A stretch of 64,000 bases of DNA from an uncultured Atopobium sp. (GCA_938028565.1 CALIZS010000046.1:46720-110719), one strand, 5' to 3'. Shown: positions 7,226 through 16,387, counted from the first letter of the stretch. Numbers and translations are program-made. Notes: generated by a model from the letters alone, not told the origin.

Positions 7226-9301
7226 ATGGCCGAAAAAAATGTTTCTAAGGTAAAGAATGTGGTCCTGGTGGGCCAAGGTGGCGTGGGCAAAACCATGCTT
7301 GCCGAGGCAATGCTGCATCTGACGGGTGCAACCACTCGTTTAGGCGGCCACGCAGGCACAAAGCCCACGCTTGATTACGATTCACAAGAGTCAGAGCGCG
7401 GATTCTCTATCTCTACTACTATCGCACCAATTACCTGGGAAAATACACGCATTAACGTGCTTGATGCGCCGTGCTATCCTGACTTTGTGGGTGACGCCTA
7501 TTCGGCAATGAGCGCTGTTGAGACTGCGCTGTTTGTTGTTGATGCAGCTAGTGGACCTGGTACTATCACTACCAGGCTTTGGTTTGCCGCTGAGGACCTG
7601 TCTCTCTGCCGTGCGCTCTTTATCAACCGCTTGGACCGCCCTGATGCAGACTACGAGACCGCGATGGCTATGCTCCAGGATCGTTTTGGCTCCTCGCTTG
7701 GTGCAGTGACCATTCCAATGGGTTCTGGCGAGGCGTTCTCCGGCATCATTGACGTTGTCCATCAGAAGGCGCGCAAGCTGGTAGACGGCAAGCCTGAGGT
7801 CACCGATATTCCTGCCGAGTTCCAAGCAGAGGCAGAGGCTGCTCGCGCTGCCCTGACCGAGCTGGTTGTTGAGGCAGACGATGAGCTGATGATGCGCTAT
7901 CTTGAGGGCGGAGAGATTACGCAGGAAGAGCTTGAGGGCCTGCTGGGTAAGGCTCTTATGGAGCGCATTTTTGTTCCTGTTTTCTCCGGTTCTTGCGTTC
8001 GCGAAGAGGGCGTTATCTCCCTGCTTGACGCCGTTGACGGCTGGTTCCCAACTATGTCTGACTTTGGTCGCATTCCGCTGGTAAACGGTGAGCAGCTTGA
8101 CATTTCACCTGATGACGAGCGCCCCGTTGCGTTTGCTTTCAAGTCGCTGCAGGATCCACAGAACGGCAAGCTTACCTTTGTGAAGGTGCTTGCAGGTACT
8201 GTTTCTGCAGGTGCCGAGCTTATTAACGCTCGCACGCGCAAGCCCGAGCGCCTTTCTCACCTGTATCGCATGTGCGGCAAAGAAACGGCTGACGTGAGCA
8301 CTGCCGCAGCCGGCGACATCGTAGTAGTGCCAAAGCTCGAGGCCATGACGGGCGACACGCTCTCCGTTACCGGTAAGGTTGAGGCTGCCGCGTTTAGGTT
8401 CCCCAACTCCTTGTATCGCACGGCTATTGAGCCTGATGAGCGCGGTACTGAGGGCAAGCTTTTTGCGTTCCTGGAGAAGGCCGCCGACGCCGATCCAACA
8501 CTTAAGGTTGAGCGTGACGAGGACACCGGCCAGACCATTGTTTCTGCAATCGGCGAGGCACAAGTAGCCGTTCTTCTCGAGCGTCTTGAGCAGCGAGCCG
8601 GCGTTTCCGCACATAAAGTTGCGCTTCGCATCCCATATCGCGAGACAATCCGTCGAGTTGCAAGCGCTCAGGGTAGGCACAAGAAGCAGACCGGCGGCTC
8701 CGGTCAGTATGGCGACTGCTGGCTGCGCATTGAACCAAACCCAGACGCAGGTTACGAGTTTGTGGACGAAATCGTAGGCGGCCACATTCCGCGCGGTTTT
8801 ATCCCCGCTATTGATAAGGGCGTCCAGGAGACCATGCGCGAAGGCGTTTTGGCTGGATATCCTATGATTGACGTTAAAGTTGCTGTTTACGAGGGCTCTT
8901 ACCACCCCGTTGACTCCAACGAGATGGCATTCAAGACCGCTGCTCGCATTGGTTTCCAGAAGGCTGTTGACCAGGCAGAACCCGTTCTCTTGGAGCCTAT
9001 GGCTCACCTGGAGATTACCGTTCCAGACAGCTACGCAGGTTCCGTCATGGGCGACGTTTCCGCTTCCCGCGGTCGCGTTGAGGGAATGTCTTCCGGCACC
9101 GGCGTTTCCGCTGGTGAAACTACCATTAAGGCGACGATTCCATACGCTGAGGTTACCGATTACGCCACAAGGCTTAGGTCCCTCTCGCGCGGAACGGGCG
9201 AGTATACCGTTGAGCTGGCAGGATACGAGCAGGTACCACACGACATTCAGGCTCGTCTTGCTGCCGAGTACGCCGAGCGTCGCGCTGCCGGCGAGCGCTA
9301 A
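7226..9301 (+). CDS. Elongation factor G-like translational GTPase
   Basis: 691 residues with EF-G architecture: GTPase domain with P-loop GQGGVGKT, switch region ERGFSIST, then domains II-V, including SGGSGQYGD- and GGHIPRGFIPAIDKG-type segments of EF-G domain IV. The G3 motif is DAPCYPDF instead of the canonical DTPGHVDF, and G4 is NRLD rather than NKxD. Such divergence marks the EF-G-like paralogs of actinobacteria, not the housekeeping fusA, which normally sits with rpsL/rpsG. Its role in translation is unknown to me. The start at 7226 is supported by AGAGGAGG. A strong terminator follows, so it is monocistronic. Confidence 0.88.
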   Translation: MAEKNVSKVKNVVLVGQGGVGKTMLAEAMLHLTGATTRLGGHAGTKPTLDYDSQESERGFSISTTIAPITWENTRINVLDAPCYPDFVGDAYSAMSAVETALFVVDAASGPGTITTRLWFAAEDLSLCRALFINRLDRPDADYETAMAMLQDRFGSSLGAVTIPMGSGEAFSGIIDVVHQKARKLVDGKPEVTDIPAEFQAEAEAARAALTELVVEADDELMMRYLEGGEITQEELEGLLGKALMERIFVPVFSGSCVREEGVISLLDAVDGWFPTMSDFGRIPLVNGEQLDISPDDERPVAFAFKSLQDPQNGKLTFVKVLAGTVSAGAELINARTRKPERLSHLYRMCGKETADVSTAAAGDIVVVPKLEAMTGDTLSVTGKVEAAAFRFPNSLYRTAIEPDERGTEGKLFAFLEKAADADPTLKVERDEDTGQTIVSAIGEAQVAVLLERLEQRAGVSAHKVALRIPYRETIRRVASAQGRHKKQTGGSGQYGDCWLRIEPNPDAGYEFVDEIVGGHIPRGFIPAIDKGVQETMREGVLAGYPMIDVKVAVYEGSYHPVDSNEMAFKTAARIGFQKAVDQAEPVLLEPMAHLEITVPDSYAGSVMGDVSASRGRVEGMSSGTGVSAGETTIKATIPYAEVTDYATRLRSLSRGTGEYTVELAGYEQVPHDIQARLAAEYAERRAAGER

Positions 9302-9398
9302 ACCGCAGGTCAGGAGCGGCTTCTGCCGCAAGCGCCATGGGTGTCGCAGGCGCTGACCCGCATGCGCGGACCCGCAGGTAGATAACGAGTTCCTAGCA

Positions 9399-9435
9399 AG
9401 AACCCTCGCATCTTTCAGGTGCGAGGGTTCTTTTG
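9399..9435 (+). terminator. Rho-independent terminator after the EF-G-like gene
   Basis: GAACCCTCGCA (9400-9410) pairs perfectly with TGCGAGGGTTC (9420-9430), followed by TTTT. Confidence 0.9.
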
Positions 9436-9682
9436 CGTTCCTGTAATGCGGTTGAGCGCCGGCTTTTAGGCTTGGCGTACAAAATGGTGCAGCTTAGCCG
9501 CGCCTTGCTGAAGAATTGTCTAGTTTTTAATCAAGATAATCGGCCGACTGGGGCTCAATGTCTGACATTTAGAGAGCCTCAATACTTGATATACATTTCT
9601 ATGCATAAACTTTATCTAATATGCTTATACATGAATAGACTTATATAAGAAATTTAACTATCGATAAATTCTGTATCTACGG
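9436..9682. other. Gene-free AT-rich stretch
   Basis: Base composition falls sharply after about 9520 and stays AT-rich to about 10600. I see no supported gene and no RNA gene in this part. Confidence 0.5.
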
Positions 9683-9813
9683 AACACACCTAAGTCAGAT
9701 ATTCTGCTCAATTGCGGGCATTTTACACATCTAATGAAGATAATCTGCATGATTGAGGTATTTTCAGCGTCATGTATACGTCTTTTTAACAGATTATCTG
9801 ACTTAGGTGTGTT
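9683..9813. repeat. 131-bp element with 23-bp terminal inverted repeats and internal degenerate copies
   Basis: AACACACCTAAGTCAGATA plus TTCT (9683-9705) is the inverse, with one mismatch, of 9791-9813. Three degenerate direct copies of GATWWTCTG begin at 9698, 9739 and 9792. No target duplication or coding capacity is visible. It could be a small non-autonomous element or a structured RNA; its one-inverted-plus-three-direct layout resembles the modules at 2079-2375. Confidence 0.6.
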
Positions 9814-9818
9814 TTGCA

Positions 9819-9987
9819 CTGCCTCCTATTTCTCGTGTCCAAGAAATGGGAGGCAGTTCACAGGCGGCTGTTTTCTTGTAGAGAATACATAGGGCGAGAA
9901 GGGCTTCTCGCCGCTCATAAAACCTATTTGTAAACAATAAATCGCCTCCCATTTCTTGGATAAGAGTAATGTTCAAGAAACGGGAGG
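9819..9987. repeat. Two hairpins built from four copies of GCCTCCCATTTCTTGG around an octamer palindrome
   Basis: Copies lie at 9821-9833 (plus), 9839-9854 (minus), 9944-9959 (plus) and 9974-9987 (minus), forming a 16-bp hairpin at 9819-9856 and a 14-bp hairpin at 9946-9987. Between them GGCGAGAAG (9893-9901) faces CTTCTCGCC (9904-9912), only two bases apart. There is no gene here that I can support. Confidence 0.65.
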
Positions 9988-10174
9988 TTAGCATATGTAT
10001 AAGTACAAAAATCAACTAGAGACAATCGATTTATACTCCAAGAAATATAGGAAGAGATTTGGTGCCACCACCTTGACTGGATCTAGTTACTCGTAGAAAG
10101 TTATAAGTTAAGATATTAACTTGGTTTAAAGTAGTGCAAGATTCCCATTAGTTACTTTGCGTTCCTTCATGTAC

Positions 10175-10310
10175 TTAAAGATAAAAAACTTCATCTGCTA
10201 CTTTTAGTAAATCGCTATCATGAGTTGAAATAATGACTCCCTGTTTTTTAGGATTTATTTGCAAGTATCTTATTAACTTGCGTCTAATGTATGAGGGTGT
10301 TTGATTGCAA
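10175..10310 (-). pseudogene. C-terminal remnant of an ABC transporter ATPase
   Basis: Read on the minus strand, the frame ending at the stop 10175-10177 gives RKLIRYL, then PKKQGVIISTHDSDLL, KVADEVFYL. That is the end of an ABC ATPase: the switch histidine strand (ISTHD) and the following helix and strand. No Walker motifs or signature precede it; instead the same DNA codes the end of the DUF3784-like gene in another frame. It is therefore a decayed fragment, probably from a small peptide or bacteriocin exporter locus. The 10178-10272 part holds nothing else. Confidence 0.6.
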
Positions 10311-10611
10311 ATCTTAATAAATTTATAAGAGAGATGATATATGATGACCACGTCAAAACATATAAAGTAGTCAAGTATACGTGTGGAACTTCTAATTTAA
10401 GCGAACCTATACCATATGCAAGTAAAACTGCACCTGCAGACGCTAAATTCCACACAATAACTTTCACATAGGGTTTTATGTCAATTTTATTTCTTTCGTC
10501 TTTAGACAGTGTGTTATATCCAGCAAGTAGCATTAGCCATTTATTCCTAAAAAGCTGTATAGATACAACGAAAAGTAATACAGATAAAGAAAAGAAAATC
10601 AGAGTCTCCAT
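10273..10611 (-). CDS. Small membrane protein, DUF3784-like
   Basis: 112 residues with three hydrophobic segments (about 3-20, 50-68, 76-100) and a central LAGYNTLSKDERNKID segment, which I recognise as the signature of the DUF3784 family. The start at 10611 has AAAGGA upstream. Members often lie beside small ABC exporters, consistent with the ABC-ATPase fragment overlapping its 3' end. AT-rich codon use differs from the neighbours, suggesting acquired DNA. Function is unknown. Confidence 0.65.
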   Translation of the reverse strand: METLIFFSLSVLLFVVSIQLFRNKWLMLLAGYNTLSKDERNKIDIKPYVKVIVWNLASAGAVLLAYGIGSLKLEVPHVYLTTLYVLTWSSYIISLINLLRFAIKHPHTLDAS

Positions 10612-10646
10612 AGTTTTCCTTTAGTACAGTTAAACCAAACACGCCT

Positions 10647-11159
10647 CTACAACAATGGTGGGTCTGCAAAAAATCCTGTGTCGTCAAGAAGATTGAAACC
10701 GTCAGCAGCCTCAGTAGCCAGCTGATCGCAGCGCTCATTAAGCGGATGACCTGCGTGACCCTTAACCCACTTGAAGCTCACCTCATGGTCTTCCATGGCA
10801 GCAAGCAAACGCTTCCAAAGGTCTACGTTTTTGACAGGCTCTTTAGATGCCGTTTTCCAGCCTTTTCTAATCCATCCCGAGACCCATTTTTGATTAAACG
10901 CATCAACCACGTACTTGGAATCGGAATAGAGCTCTACCTGACAAGGACGCTTAAGAGCCTCAAGTGCAACAATGACGCCAAGAAGCTCCATGCGGTTGTT
11001 TGTAGTGGTTTTATAGCCTTGGCTGAACTCTTTTGTATGCTGCTGGCCGGAGGGATCAGTGTACAGAAGCACGGCCCCATAGCCACCAGGACCAGGGTTT
11101 CCTCGAGACGCACCGTCTGTATAGACTGTGACGTGCATGTATGAGGTTGTAGTCTCCAT
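10647..11159 (-). CDS. rnhA: Ribonuclease HI
   Basis: 170 residues. Cleaves the RNA strand of RNA-DNA hybrids, as in removing primers and R-loops. The acidic catalytic set is visible: D in YTDGASRGNPG, E in NNRMELLGV, D in YSDSKYV and D in NERCDQLA. The start at 11159 is preceded by AGAGGAG; an internal ATG seven codons later lacks one. The gene lies 34 bp downstream of polA on the same strand. Since RNase H and DNA polymerase I act together in Okazaki fragment maturation, an operon makes sense. Confidence 0.93.
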   Translation of the reverse strand: METTTSYMHVTVYTDGASRGNPGPGGYGAVLLYTDPSGQQHTKEFSQGYKTTTNNRMELLGVIVALEALKRPCQVELYSDSKYVVDAFNQKWVSGWIRKGWKTASKEPVKNVDLWKRLLAAMEDHEVSFKWVKGHAGHPLNERCDQLATEAADGFNLLDDTGFFADPPLL

Positions 11160-11193
11160 ACCAAATCTCCTCTAGAACGTGTTGCTTACGTGT

Positions 11194-13932
11194 TTACTTT
11201 GCCTCGGCCCAATTGGAACCATAGCTGACATCGGCAATTAGAGGAACGCGCAGGGTAACAACGTCTTCCATGGTCTCTTTTACCAGTTTAGAGACTGTCT
11301 CAATCTCTGACTCTGGAACTTCCAAGTCAAGTTCGTCGTGAATCTGAAGAATCAGCTTTGACGTAAGGCCTTCATCACGCAGGCGTTTCTCGACATTAAT
11401 CATTGCAATTTTGATTATGTCTGCGGCACTTCCCTGCATAGGGTGATTCATAGCTGTGCGCTCACCGAAGGCAATGAGCTGGCGATTTGACTGGTTGAAC
11501 TCTCTAATGTGGCGCTTGCGACCATACATGGTAACCGCATAACCAGTCTCGTGAGCTGTGCGGACGGAATCATCAAGGTATGCTCGAACTCCAGGATATG
11601 CGTCAAAGTAGCGGTCAATCATCTCTTGTGCTTCCTTACGGGAAATCTTAAGAGACGTTGCCAGACCAAAGGCCTGCTGACCATAGACAATGCCAAAGTT
11701 AACTGCCTTAGCACGGCTACGAAGTGCTGGAGTGACCTCTTCAACAGGCACACCAAAGACACGAGCGGCAGTTGCAGCGTGGAAGTCAGCACCGGAATTA
11801 AATGCTGCTACCAGGTGCTCGTCAGCCGAGAGATGCGCAAGCAGGCGAAGCTCAATCTGAGAGTAGTCGCAGGCGAGAAACACACTGCCCTCGGGAACGG
11901 TAAAGGCAGTGCGAACACGATGTCCCAGCTCAGAGCGGGTAGGAATGTTCTGCAGGTTTGGATCAGAGCTGGAAAGCCTGCCTGTTGCAGCAACGGTCTG
12001 GTTGAACGTGGTGTGAATGCGCTTATCGCCACGAATAAGTGCAGGAAGCGCATCGAGATAGGTTGATTTAATCTTGGCGCGCTCACGATATTCAAGGACG
12101 TCAGCAACAATCTGGTATTCCTGCGCCAACTCTCCCAGAACCTTTGCGTTGGTGGAGTAAAAACCAGTGCGCGTCTTTTTGAGGCCATAGGTTGGAAGTT
12201 TAAGCACGTCAAACAAGATATGCGAAAGCTGGCTTGGAGAATCCAAGTTGAAATCCTCGCCTGCGGTCTTGTGAATGCTTGCCACGCGCTGCGCAATATC
12301 TTCCGCTAGCTGGGCAGACTGCTGAGCAAGCTTTTGAGGATCAACGTAGAGACCACGACGCTCCATCGCAGCAAGTACCGGCAAAAGCTGCATCTCAAGT
12401 GAAGTAAAGAGCTCCAAAGAACCGTCATCTTCAAGCTTTTTAGTCAGTACAGGAACAAGGTTTCTTGCAGCTACTGCTCTTAATGCTGCTGCAGGAATAT
12501 CGTCTGTAGGCTCAGGAAGCTCAGAGCCAAAGTACAGTTCAACCAAGCCATTAATATCAAAACTTGAACGATCAGACTCAAGCAGATAGGCGGCAACGCC
12601 CGTATCAAAGAGTCGGTCAGAATCAATAGTCTCAATATCCATCTTCTGTGGCTCAGACGAATCAACAGGGCTTACCTCGTGTAACAGCGCCTTGACATCG
12701 TCTGCAGCAACACGGGCTTCTCGCAAAATACGCAAGAGTGCTGCGGTGGCGTTTTCTCCCTCAAATTTGAGGAGTGCCTTTTCTGTAGACACCCAAAGCG
12801 TGTGAGAAAGGCTAAAGAGCGCACCGGCGTCCGCCGCAGAATCCTCTGCAACGCCAATCCACTCTTGGTTCTCAAGTGCAGCGGTCAGAGCAGCAGATGC
12901 GTCTCCTGCCTGCAAATACTCTGACGGAATAGGAAGTGCAGGTGTAGCAGAGGCGGTTTGTGCAACTGCGCCAGCGGCAGAGCCACCGGCCATGCGAGCA
13001 AGCCTTGAGGTCATGCCCGTAAAGCCCAAAGCCGAGAAAGCCTTGACCACGTCATTTGGGTCAAACGTTGGGAACTTGGCGTCTTCCAGGTTGATATCAA
13101 GCGGCGCATCAGTGCGAATAGTAGCAACCTTGCGGGAGAGCAGCGCGTCATCAATATGCGCGCGAAGGTTTTCTCCCACCTTGCCTTTAACCTCGTCAGC
13201 ATGGGCAATAACCTCGTCAAGCGAGCCATACTCAACAATCAGAGCAGCAGCTTTCTTGGGGCCAATTCCGGGAACACCAGGGATATTATCGGAAGAGTCT
13301 CCCTTAAGGCCATAAAAGTCTGGAACCAGCTCTGGCGTAATACCTGCATAGAGATCTGCCACAGTCTCTGGCGTCATAATTGAGACGTCAGAGACGCCTT
13401 TGCGCGTAGAAACAATCTTGACGTTTTCTGTGGAAAGCTGGTACATATCGCGGTCACCCGTGAAGAGTAGCATCTGATAACCCTCAGCCTCACCACGGCG
13501 GGCAAGGGTGCCTAGGATATCGTCACCCTCCCAACCTTCAAGCTGGCAAACAGGAACGTCCAGCGTTTTGAGCAGCTCTTTGACTACAGGAAACTGCGCG
13601 TGCAAAGCAGGGTCCATAGGAGGACGCTGAGCCTTGTACTGAGGCAACATATCAATACGAACCTGCGGTTTTCCCTTATCAAAAGCACAAATGACACCAT
13701 CTGGCGAGAAGGACTCAACAAGCTTAATAAACATATTGAAGAAGCCAAAGAGCGCTCCAGTTGGTGTTCCATCTGGTGCTGCCATCGGCTGACGGATTGC
13801 GTGAAACGCTCTATGCATGAGTGAGTTTCCGTCAATAACAGCAATAGTTCTGCGCGGTTTAGCTGCATCTTCTTTAGCTGACGCAGCGTCGTTTTGATTT
13901 GTAATATCAACTGGCATAGTAGTATCAGACAT
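11194..13932 (-). CDS. polA: DNA polymerase I
   Basis: 912 residues. An N-terminal 5'-3' exonuclease domain (about 28-320; IAVIDGNSLMHRAFHA, GDRDMYQL, GLKGDSSDNIPG) is followed by a middle domain and the family A polymerase domain. Motif A is CDYSQIELRLLAHLS, motif B RAKAVNFGIVYGQ, motif C IHDELDLEV. The middle domain lacks the D-x-E and other acidic motifs of a proofreading exonuclease, as is common in Gram-positive relatives, so proofreading is probably absent. The start at 13932 follows AGAGGAGCAGG. It fills gaps in repair and replaces primers, with rnhA downstream. Confidence 0.95.
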   Translation of the reverse strand: MSDTTMPVDITNQNDAASAKEDAAKPRRTIAVIDGNSLMHRAFHAIRQPMAAPDGTPTGALFGFFNMFIKLVESFSPDGVICAFDKGKPQVRIDMLPQYKAQRPPMDPALHAQFPVVKELLKTLDVPVCQLEGWEGDDILGTLARRGEAEGYQMLLFTGDRDMYQLSTENVKIVSTRKGVSDVSIMTPETVADLYAGITPELVPDFYGLKGDSSDNIPGVPGIGPKKAAALIVEYGSLDEVIAHADEVKGKVGENLRAHIDDALLSRKVATIRTDAPLDINLEDAKFPTFDPNDVVKAFSALGFTGMTSRLARMAGGSAAGAVAQTASATPALPIPSEYLQAGDASAALTAALENQEWIGVAEDSAADAGALFSLSHTLWVSTEKALLKFEGENATAALLRILREARVAADDVKALLHEVSPVDSSEPQKMDIETIDSDRLFDTGVAAYLLESDRSSFDINGLVELYFGSELPEPTDDIPAAALRAVAARNLVPVLTKKLEDDGSLELFTSLEMQLLPVLAAMERRGLYVDPQKLAQQSAQLAEDIAQRVASIHKTAGEDFNLDSPSQLSHILFDVLKLPTYGLKKTRTGFYSTNAKVLGELAQEYQIVADVLEYRERAKIKSTYLDALPALIRGDKRIHTTFNQTVAATGRLSSSDPNLQNIPTRSELGHRVRTAFTVPEGSVFLACDYSQIELRLLAHLSADEHLVAAFNSGADFHAATAARVFGVPVEEVTPALRSRAKAVNFGIVYGQQAFGLATSLKISRKEAQEMIDRYFDAYPGVRAYLDDSVRTAHETGYAVTMYGRKRHIREFNQSNRQLIAFGERTAMNHPMQGSAADIIKIAMINVEKRLRDEGLTSKLILQIHDELDLEVPESEIETVSKLVKETMEDVVTLRVPLIADVSYGSNWAEAK

Positions 13933-14175
13933 ACCTGCTCCTCTTTATTTGTGTACCTCTATTGTACTAAGTCTTCCTCCGCTTATGCGTGCCAGAGCCC
14001 ACGGAAACAAAGCCCACATCTCTTCTAGCGGCGACTATTTTTTGTAATCGTTATGTTTCTGTTTGCATCCTCGCCATCCTCTCAGTGGCAAACGTGCGAA
14101 AATAACAACCAACATAACGTGCTCAGCACGCGAGAAAACAGACTAACTGCCATCATTTACCCACAAGGAGGGGCT

Positions 14176-16269
14176 GTGGCTCACGACAAAGTTTCTCAGG
14201 AATTTGGCTCACTTCTCTTTACCGACGCAGACATGCAAGAACGCCTGCCAAGGCCAACGTACAAGAAACTTCGTAGTGTCATCCAAGACGGCAAGCCGCT
14301 TGACCTCGACATTGCAAACGAGGTTGCGCATGCCATGAAAGAGTGGGCGCTAGAAAAAGGCGCTACTCACTTCACCCACTGGTTCCAGCCTCTCACGGGT
14401 ATTACTTCCGAGAAGCACGACAGCTTTATGACTCCTCAGGGAAACGGCACTATTTTGATGTCCTTCTCGGGAAAAGAGCTGGTACAGGGCGAACCTGACG
14501 CATCAAGCTTCCCTTCTGGCGGTCTGCGTGCCACGTTTGAGGCTCGCGGTTACACGGTTTGGGATCCTGCAAGCCCAACTTTCATCAAAGATGAAGTCCT
14601 CTGCATTCCAACAGCATTTATTTCATACACCGGAGAAGCTCTAGACAAGCGTACTCCGCTACTTCGCTCCCAGGTTGCCCTTGAAAAGCAGGCTAAACGC
14701 GTGCTCGCTCTCTTTGGACAAGAGCCTTCTCGCGTTGTCACAAACATTGGTCCAGAGCAGGAATACTTCCTTATTAAAGAGGAAGATTTTGAGCAGCGTC
14801 CTGACCTTATTCTGTGTGGTCGTACCCTCTTTGGTTGCGAACCAAGCAAAGGTCAGGAGCTTGACGAGCACTACTTTGGTGCCATTCGTCCAACCGTCAA
14901 CAACTTCATGAAAGAGCTTGATGACGAGCTCTGGAAGCTGGGCATCCCTGCAAAGACCAAGCACAATGAGGTTGCTCCTTGCCAGCATGAGCTTGCACCT
15001 GTCTTTGAGCAAGGTGCACTTGCTATTGACAACAACCTCCTGACCATGGAGAAACTCAAGCTTCTTGCGACGCATCATGGTCTTGCTTGCCTTGAGCACG
15101 AGAAACCCTTTGAGTACGTCAACGGCTCTGGTAAGCACGACAACTGGTCGCTTTCTGCAGACGATGAGAACCTACTTGAGCCTGGTGATAAACCTGGCGA
15201 GAACCTTCGCTTCTTGGTCTTCCTTTCCTGCCTTGTAGCCGCTGTTGACTCACATGCAGACCTTCTCCGCATGTCTGTTGCATCCGCTGGAAACGATCAC
15301 CGCCTTGGCGCAAATGAGGCTCCACCTGCAATTGTTTCCGTCTTCTTAGGTGCTGCACTTTCCGTAATCGTTGATGACCTCATCACAGGTTCCGACGTCC
15401 ACGGTGCAAAGCGCACTCGTATGGATCTGGGCGTACCAACACTTCCTGCAGTTCTTAGAGATAATACGGACAGAAACCGTACCAGCCCCTTTGCGTTTAC
15501 TGGTAACAAGTTTGAGTTCCGCATGTGTGGCAGCCAGCAGAATCTTTCTGACCCTAATGTTATTTTGAACACCATTGTTGCTGAGCAGTGTGACCGCTTT
15601 GCAAATGACCTTGAAAACGTTTCTGGGGAGAACTTCACTAAGGAAGCTTTGAGCTGGGTTATTGATACTTTTAAGGCTCACGAGCGCATCCTCTTTGAGG
15701 GCAATGGCTACTCAGGCGATTGGGAGAAACTTGCTGAGGAGCGCGGCCTTCCAAACCTCCGCACCACTCCTGAGGCACTCCCTGCAATGGTTGCTCCAGA
15801 GAACATTGAGCTCTTTGAGCGCTACGGTGTTCTTTCTCAGGCAGAAGCACAGGCTCGCTACATTGCAAAGGCTGAGCAGTACACCAAGGTCCTCAACATC
15901 GAAGCCCGTACCATGCTGTATATGACGCGCCACATGTACCTGCCCGCCCTCTTCACGTACTCAAGTGATGTTGCCTCTTCAGTTGCTGCTAAGCAGGCCA
16001 TTGGCATCAAGAGCGCGGCAGAAACAGAGATTGTCGAGAGGCTCACTGCTGGCATTGATGAAATTTACGCAGCCACTAACAGCCTGGATGAGATCAACAC
16101 CACAGCTCACCAGATGAAAGATCAACCTCAGGAGCAGTGCGAATACTACTGCAATGAGGTTCTTCCAGCTATGGCTCGCCTGCGTAGTGCTGTTGACTCC
16201 ATGGAGCTCATCTGCGGACACGACTGGTGGCCAGTTCCTAGCTACAACAAGATGCTCTTCTACGTCTAG
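14176..16269 (+). CDS. glnN: Glutamine synthetase, type III
   Basis: 697 residues from GTG 14176, which has a strong AAGGAGG just upstream; the frame is open further 5' to 14053 without a ribosome site. It makes glutamine from glutamate, ammonia and ATP. Type III markers are its length (over 650 residues), the GATHFTHWFQPLTG N-terminal signature, GPEQEYFLI, NEVAPCQHELAPVFE and the ATP/glutamate site around GSGKHDNWSL and GNDHRLGANEAPPAI. It is transcribed away from polA across a 243-bp gap that holds a CGTGCTCAGCACG dyad. It is monocistronic and followed by two hairpins. No linked P-II or other nitrogen genes are present. Confidence 0.93.
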   Translation: MAHDKVSQEFGSLLFTDADMQERLPRPTYKKLRSVIQDGKPLDLDIANEVAHAMKEWALEKGATHFTHWFQPLTGITSEKHDSFMTPQGNGTILMSFSGKELVQGEPDASSFPSGGLRATFEARGYTVWDPASPTFIKDEVLCIPTAFISYTGEALDKRTPLLRSQVALEKQAKRVLALFGQEPSRVVTNIGPEQEYFLIKEEDFEQRPDLILCGRTLFGCEPSKGQELDEHYFGAIRPTVNNFMKELDDELWKLGIPAKTKHNEVAPCQHELAPVFEQGALAIDNNLLTMEKLKLLATHHGLACLEHEKPFEYVNGSGKHDNWSLSADDENLLEPGDKPGENLRFLVFLSCLVAAVDSHADLLRMSVASAGNDHRLGANEAPPAIVSVFLGAALSVIVDDLITGSDVHGAKRTRMDLGVPTLPAVLRDNTDRNRTSPFAFTGNKFEFRMCGSQQNLSDPNVILNTIVAEQCDRFANDLENVSGENFTKEALSWVIDTFKAHERILFEGNGYSGDWEKLAEERGLPNLRTTPEALPAMVAPENIELFERYGVLSQAEAQARYIAKAEQYTKVLNIEARTMLYMTRHMYLPALFTYSSDVASSVAAKQAIGIKSAAETEIVERLTAGIDEIYAATNSLDEINTTAHQMKDQPQEQCEYYCNEVLPAMARLRSAVDSMELICGHDWWPVPSYNKMLFYV

Positions 16270-16288
16270 TGCTTCATCAGAGCTTCTT

Positions 16289-16312
16289 GGCGAGAAAACC
16301 GGTCTTCTCGCC
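16289..16312. repeat. Close inverted pair of the GGCGAGAA octamer
   Basis: GGCGAGAA (16289-16296) faces TTCTCGCC (16305-16312) across 8 bases, 19 bp after the glnN stop codon and just before a classical terminator. No T-run follows, so I do not call it a terminator itself. Confidence 0.8.
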
Positions 16313-16327
16313 ACCCCACCTTTAAAG

Positions 16328-16357
16328 CAAAACGGCTCAGTTACCTGGGCCGTTTTT
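16328..16357 (+). terminator. Rho-independent terminator after glnN
   Basis: AAAACGGCTCAG pairs with CTGGGCCGTTTT (one wobble) and runs into TTTTT. Confidence 0.9.
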
Positions 16358-16387
16358 GGTGTCCAAATGCGTAACGTATGGAAAGAG

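Noticed and set aside
8105..9331. 408-residue frame antisense to the EF-G-like gene
   Set aside because: No family motif or ribosome site; the sense frame is a complete translational GTPase.
9683..9813. Insertion sequence
   Set aside because: It is far too short for a transposase and shows no target-site duplication, so only a repeat element is reported.
9803..10015. A 70-residue minus-strand open frame
   Set aside because: It spans the nested hairpins, lacks a ribosome site and matches no family I recognise.
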